Of a stretch of 5,041 bases of DNA, positions 4,615 through 5,041 are shown one piece after another. A model generated the notes under the pieces. That model did not search any database. It saw only the letters and a program-made list of their open reading frames with translations, and was not told the origin of the DNA. Position 1 is the stretch's first letter; each line of letters starts with the position of its first letter. The position numbers were made by a program, and so were the translations under genes. Source of the DNA: JBGTFE01 sp041747435 (GTDB lineage: Bacteria > Acidobacteriota > Blastocatellia > Pyrinomonadales > Pyrinomonadaceae); the NCBI GenBank assembly GCA_041747435.1, contig JBGTFE010000094.1:1-5041 (forward strand), read 5' to 3'.

Positions 4615-4734
4615 GCTCGCTGTAGGCGAGCAACAATTTTTACAATTTGTTCGACACTTTCAGCGTCGGGCGCGTTTTTGTGATCGTTACCCACGTTTGC
4701 ACCGTGGGCTATAATGTTTGTCGCCGTTGGCGAC
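4615..4734. repeat. Cluster of four short GC-rich hairpins (REP/MITE-like, probably decayed)
   Basis: Four stem-loops follow one another in otherwise A/T-rich, non-coding DNA. They are GCTCGC-tgtag-GCGAGC (4615-4631), CGACaC-tttca-GCGTCG (4652-4668, one mismatch), CCCACG-tttgcac-CGTGGG (4690-4708) and GTCGCC-gtt-GGCGAC (4720-4734). The stems differ in sequence but are alike in size and spacing, a layout typical of dispersed palindromic repeats rather than one folded RNA. The style resembles repeats I associate with Acidobacteriota intergenic regions, from memory only. No transposase or RAYT gene is present. With the C-box region and the terminator it accounts for most of the roughly 400-bp gene-free stretch 4515-4915. 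Confidence 0.5.
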
Positions 4735-4759
4735 TTGAATCGGGATTTCGGGCGGATTG

Positions 4760-4779
4760 TGAAAATTATTGAATTTTCA
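4760..4779. repeat. A/T-rich perfect hairpin
   Basis: TGAAAATT-attg-AATTTTCA is a perfect 8-bp stem with a 4-base loop in the gene-free stretch. It has too little GC for a standard terminator. It may be the edge of the neighbouring hairpin repeat, or a binding site. Confidence 0.3.
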
Positions 4780-4857
4780 AACGCAGAAATTTTATGAATT
4801 AAAATGTTTTTGCCTTGGAATCCATTTGAGAAGTAAAAATGATACGGGCGATATAAT

Positions 4858-4892
4858 AAATCCGGCTATATCGGGATTTTACAGCCGGATTT
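4858..4892 (-). terminator. Probable intrinsic terminator of the minus-strand gene at the right edge
   Basis: AAATCCGGCT (4858-4867) and AGCCGGATTT (4883-4892) make a perfect 10-bp stem with a 15-base loop. It starts 23 bases downstream of the minus-strand stop at 4916-4918. On the minus strand the stem ends in ATTT followed by ATTATAT, a weak U-rich tail. It may also work in the plus direction, where a T-rich run follows a few bases later. Confidence 0.5.
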
Positions 4893-4915
4893 GTTTGATA
4901 ATTTTTCGCGTAAAA

Positions 4916-5041
4916 TTACGGAGCCAGCAGATCGGCATCCGAGGCGACCAGCCGGTTGTAGGTAAGCTGCGTGTTGTTTAGTGACAGCAGCGTTCCGCCG
5001 TTCGGGTCGGTCGGGTCTTGCGATGGGTTGTAAAGCCTCGC
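4916..5041 (-). CDS. C-terminal fragment of an unidentified protein (5' end outside window)
   Basis: The last 41 codons and TAA stop of a minus-strand gene are open to the right edge, with no start codon inside the window. The residues end SNNTQLTYNRLVASDADLLAP-like (exact tail TYNRLVASDADLLAP). They are rich in Asn, Thr, Leu, Asp and Pro (DPTDPNGG) with no Lys or Cys, which suits the end of an extracytoplasmic or beta-rich protein. Coding is supported by codon-like GC pattern (G/C at many third positions), the change of composition at its stop, and the hairpin terminator just after it. No family is recognised and no function is assigned. The plus-strand frame over the same DNA looks non-coding. 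Confidence 0.6.
   Translation of the reverse strand, partial: ARLYNPSQDPTDPNGGTLLSLNNTQLTYNRLVASDADLLAP

Noticed and set aside
4563..4915. tRNA, riboswitch or structured RNA gene
   Set aside because: The hairpins are short, unrelated in stem sequence and do not form a cloverleaf or a known aptamer; no promoter-terminator pair encloses them convincingly.
4769..4981. 70-residue plus-strand reading frame
   Set aside because: It runs through the terminator hairpin and antisense to the edge gene, with no ribosome site and no protein-like composition.

Overview
The window looks like a small defence/accessory island of a bacterium. GC content is moderate, many transcripts appear to need little or no leader, and a TTG start and a GTG start are both plausible. 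The HerA protein, the nucleotidyltransferase cassette and the short-hairpin repeat type remind me of Acidobacteriota (Blastocatellia-like) genomes. That placement is only an impression.

Left part (1-2413, plus strand): the 3' part of a HerA/DUF87-type hexameric ATPase gene runs in from the left edge and ends at 955. Its last 60 bases encode a C-terminal tail ending SDKKPEKVGNIRI-stop. Near-copies of this tail, stop codon included, recur at 1573-1632 and 2360-2413, where they are not attached to any herA gene. Between copies 1 and 2 lies a two-gene cassette: a small partner protein and a minimal nucleotidyltransferase of the AbiEii/MNT type. Between copies 2 and 3 lies a VapBC-type cassette: a ribbon-helix-helix-like antitoxin and a PIN-domain RNase toxin. 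The simplest reading is that toxin-antitoxin-like cassettes were inserted at the 3' end of herA, and each insertion left another copy of the gene's end, much as islands do at tRNA genes. This is the most unusual feature of the window.

Middle part (2414-4562): a type II restriction-modification system. A C5-cytosine DNA methyltransferase (plus strand) converges on a two-gene minus-strand operon. That operon encodes a C-type XRE controller and a 250-residue candidate PD-(D/E)XK-like restriction endonuclease. Methyltransferase and endonuclease overlap tail to tail by 94 bp. Controller and endonuclease overlap by ATGA. A paired C-box operator (two GACTnATAGTC-like boxes 4 bp apart) lies just upstream of the controller gene. 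A single C-box-like palindrome overlaps the predicted -10 of the methyltransferase promoter. Together these suggest the Esp1396I-type circuit, in which the controller activates and then represses its own operon and represses the methyltransferase.

Right part (4563-5041): about 350 bp without a gene. It holds a series of short GC-rich hairpins that look like a decayed dispersed repeat, an A/T-rich hairpin, and a probable terminator. The terminator serves the 3' end of an unidentified minus-strand gene that enters from the right edge.
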